A stretch of 64,000 bases of DNA, taken from contig NC_080571.1 of assembly GCF_030247185.1 (NCBI RefSeq), positions 254,545,771 through 254,609,770 on the forward strand. Direction: 5' to 3'. Numbering within the stretch: the stretch's first letter is position 1; each line of letters begins with the position of its first letter. A model generated the notes under the pieces. The model worked only from the letters and a program-made list of their open reading frames with translations, had not been told where the DNA came from and made no database searches. This document shows positions 63,015-64,000 of the stretch, piece after piece. This DNA comes from Malaya genurostris (lineage: Eukaryota; Arthropoda; Insecta; Diptera; Culicidae). The position numbers and the translations under genes were made by a program.

Positions 63015-63113
63015 TTACGTCTGCTTAGCGGTTCAAATTGAACTGCCGAGTTTAGCACTAAGCAGTACAATTTGAACTGCTCTGCACTGATGAGTCAAAG
63101 ACGAAACGTAAAA
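63015..63113. repeat. solo copy of the hairpin repeat
   Basis: 'acgtctgcttagcggttcaa', 'attgaactgccgag', 'acaatttgaactgc' and 'tgatgagtcaaagacgaaac' match the right arm at 37744-37828. It ends with inverted 'acgt' phrases and is a ~99-bp unit on its own, suggesting the basic mobile or duplicated unit. Confidence 0.85.
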
Positions 63114-63174
63114 ATAATAACAGTAATTTTTGATTACTTTGATGACGACAATCCATTTTAAAGGTTTTATATGT

Positions 63175-63208
63175 ACCTGGCATCTTAGAGCTTAAGCAGT
63201 GTGCCATA
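63175..63208 (+). repeat. short match to the I-clade element 3' UTR end
   Basis: 'ggcatcttagagcttaagca' plus 'gtgtgcc' equals 16388-16414, near the 3' terminus of the full-length element. It is followed by a T-rich stretch and not by a poly(A). Either an extremely 5'-truncated insertion or a relic of an older one. Confidence 0.72.
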
Positions 63209-63830
63209 CTTTTTTTCATTTAGATTCTTTGTAGATTGATGACAACTTTGATTATACCAAAAGAAGCGTACTGTTCCAATCTTCTGAAGACTTAAAACAT
63301 CCAAAATCAATTCCTGAAACACCAACAGAAAAGCGTGTGTTTGATATGAACAACCACTGGGCTATGACGCAATTTTAAGTCCACTGCAATTGCTAGAAGT
63401 CGCGAATCGTTAATTAATTTGATACTTGGGATACTAAATTCGAAAATCCTACAAAAATCGCAAAGTCGTTTAAATTGGGTAAATTCACCGTGCACAGCAA
63501 AAAGAGTAAGAAATTTCCAGGTGACACAAATCCACATATGACCCAATTCATAAGAATGTAGTTCGAAAAAATGAATTTTTCAAGGATCACTTATACATGT
63601 ATCAAATATAACCCAATTTTCAAGCAGACGTGTATATTATTCAGCACTTAAAAATGTGTCAGAATGTATTGAATACATTTAAAACCTACTGTGAACGTTA
63701 ATTATTCTTGATGCACGAATATGTCTTAGAACACGCAAATTTAGACGATTTTTTCTAGATGTGTGTGGTACATTCTAAAACATTTCTGTAAACAGCATAT
63801 TATCGATCAACATGATAACAGCAAGCGCCT
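63209..63830. other. spacer, nothing recognised
   Basis: No features; short ORFs only. Confidence 0.35.
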
Positions 63831-64000
63831 TACTGTAACCATCAAGAACCGGAAGTTGTACTGGAAGGTGTTGAGAACGATTAGGGCAAATTATGGTGAG
63901 GCTAAGAAATTCAATGAGAACAAAAATACTGTCAGAAGGATTCATCTGCAAGAAGGATTTCGCTCTTTACAAGCAGCCAAACACAACACAGAAACAGTAT
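63831..64000 (+). pseudogene. possible Tc1-like transposase N-terminal fragment, cut by the window end
   Basis: The frame from about 63833 reads 'LTVTIKNRKLYWKVLRTI', then 'NTVRRIHLQEGFRSLQAAK'. This recalls the second helix-turn-helix of Tc1-type transposases (usual form 'SxxTVRRxLxxxGLxxxxAxxKP'). No upstream first helix-turn-helix was found and the catalytic part would lie outside the window. It may be old; identification is tentative. Confidence 0.5.

Noticed and set aside
1..64000. CRISPR array, rRNA, bacterial operon, LTR retrotransposon or virus-derived insertion
   Set aside because: No spaced direct repeats of CRISPR type, no rRNA cores, no paired LTRs with primer-binding sites, and no viral polymerase or capsid motifs seen on reading both strands.

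Overview
The window is AT-rich nuclear DNA of an insect, most likely a culicine mosquito. The signs are a Juan-like Jockey retrotransposon, an I-clade element of the MosquI type, a tRNA-derived SINE resembling the Aedes Feilai type, and many copies of an interspersed repeat I associate with culicine genomes (phrases such as 'cctttctcatatag' and 'tttcatttgaatctaag'). I cannot name the species. I see no convincing host protein gene, rRNA, functional tRNA, CRISPR array or viral relic. Almost everything recognisable is a mobile element or simple repeat, so this looks like intergenic or intronic DNA of a large, repeat-rich genome.

Layout. 1-1.9 kb: a broken Juan-like copy. 1.9-10.3 kb: spacer with a triplicated 110-bp repeat, two inverted copies of a terminal-inverted-repeat element (one holding an RTE-type endonuclease fragment), a 60-copy heptanucleotide array and a pogo-like MITE. 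10.34-16.46 kb: a complete I-clade retrotransposon, both ORFs open and an 11-bp target-site duplication. 16.5-40 kb: unique spacer, a 9-bp minisatellite, culicine repeats, two dead mariners, a modular repeat with a 22-C run, a minus-strand non-LTR 3' end, a SINE, a hAT MITE with exact 8-bp target duplication, and a foldback repeat. 40.4-44.5 kb: a CR1-like retrotransposon with both ORFs open. 45.4-47.7 kb: a foldback-type element with a Tc1-like element inserted in its middle. 47.8-53.8 kb: culicine repeats, two SINE fragments, a dead minus-strand mariner. 53.8-57.2 kb: a second Juan-like copy whose RT half is open but whose endonuclease half carries three stops. 57.2-64 kb: unique spacer, a 5'-truncated I-clade relic, small repeats, and a Tc1-like transposase fragment running off the end.

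How the pieces work. The three better preserved retrotransposons encode an RNA-binding ORF1 protein and an ORF2 polyprotein with an APE endonuclease and reverse transcriptase; the I element adds RNase H. In all three, ORF2 overlaps the end of ORF1 in the +1 frame, by 11 bp (Juan-like), 8 bp (I) and 161 bp (CR1-like). They could in principle supply machinery for SINEs. The DNA transposons all look dead or non-autonomous. I found no new multi-gene system; the most notable items are the intact I element, the Tc1 nested in a foldback element, and SINE heads that keep a tRNA fold with different anticodons.
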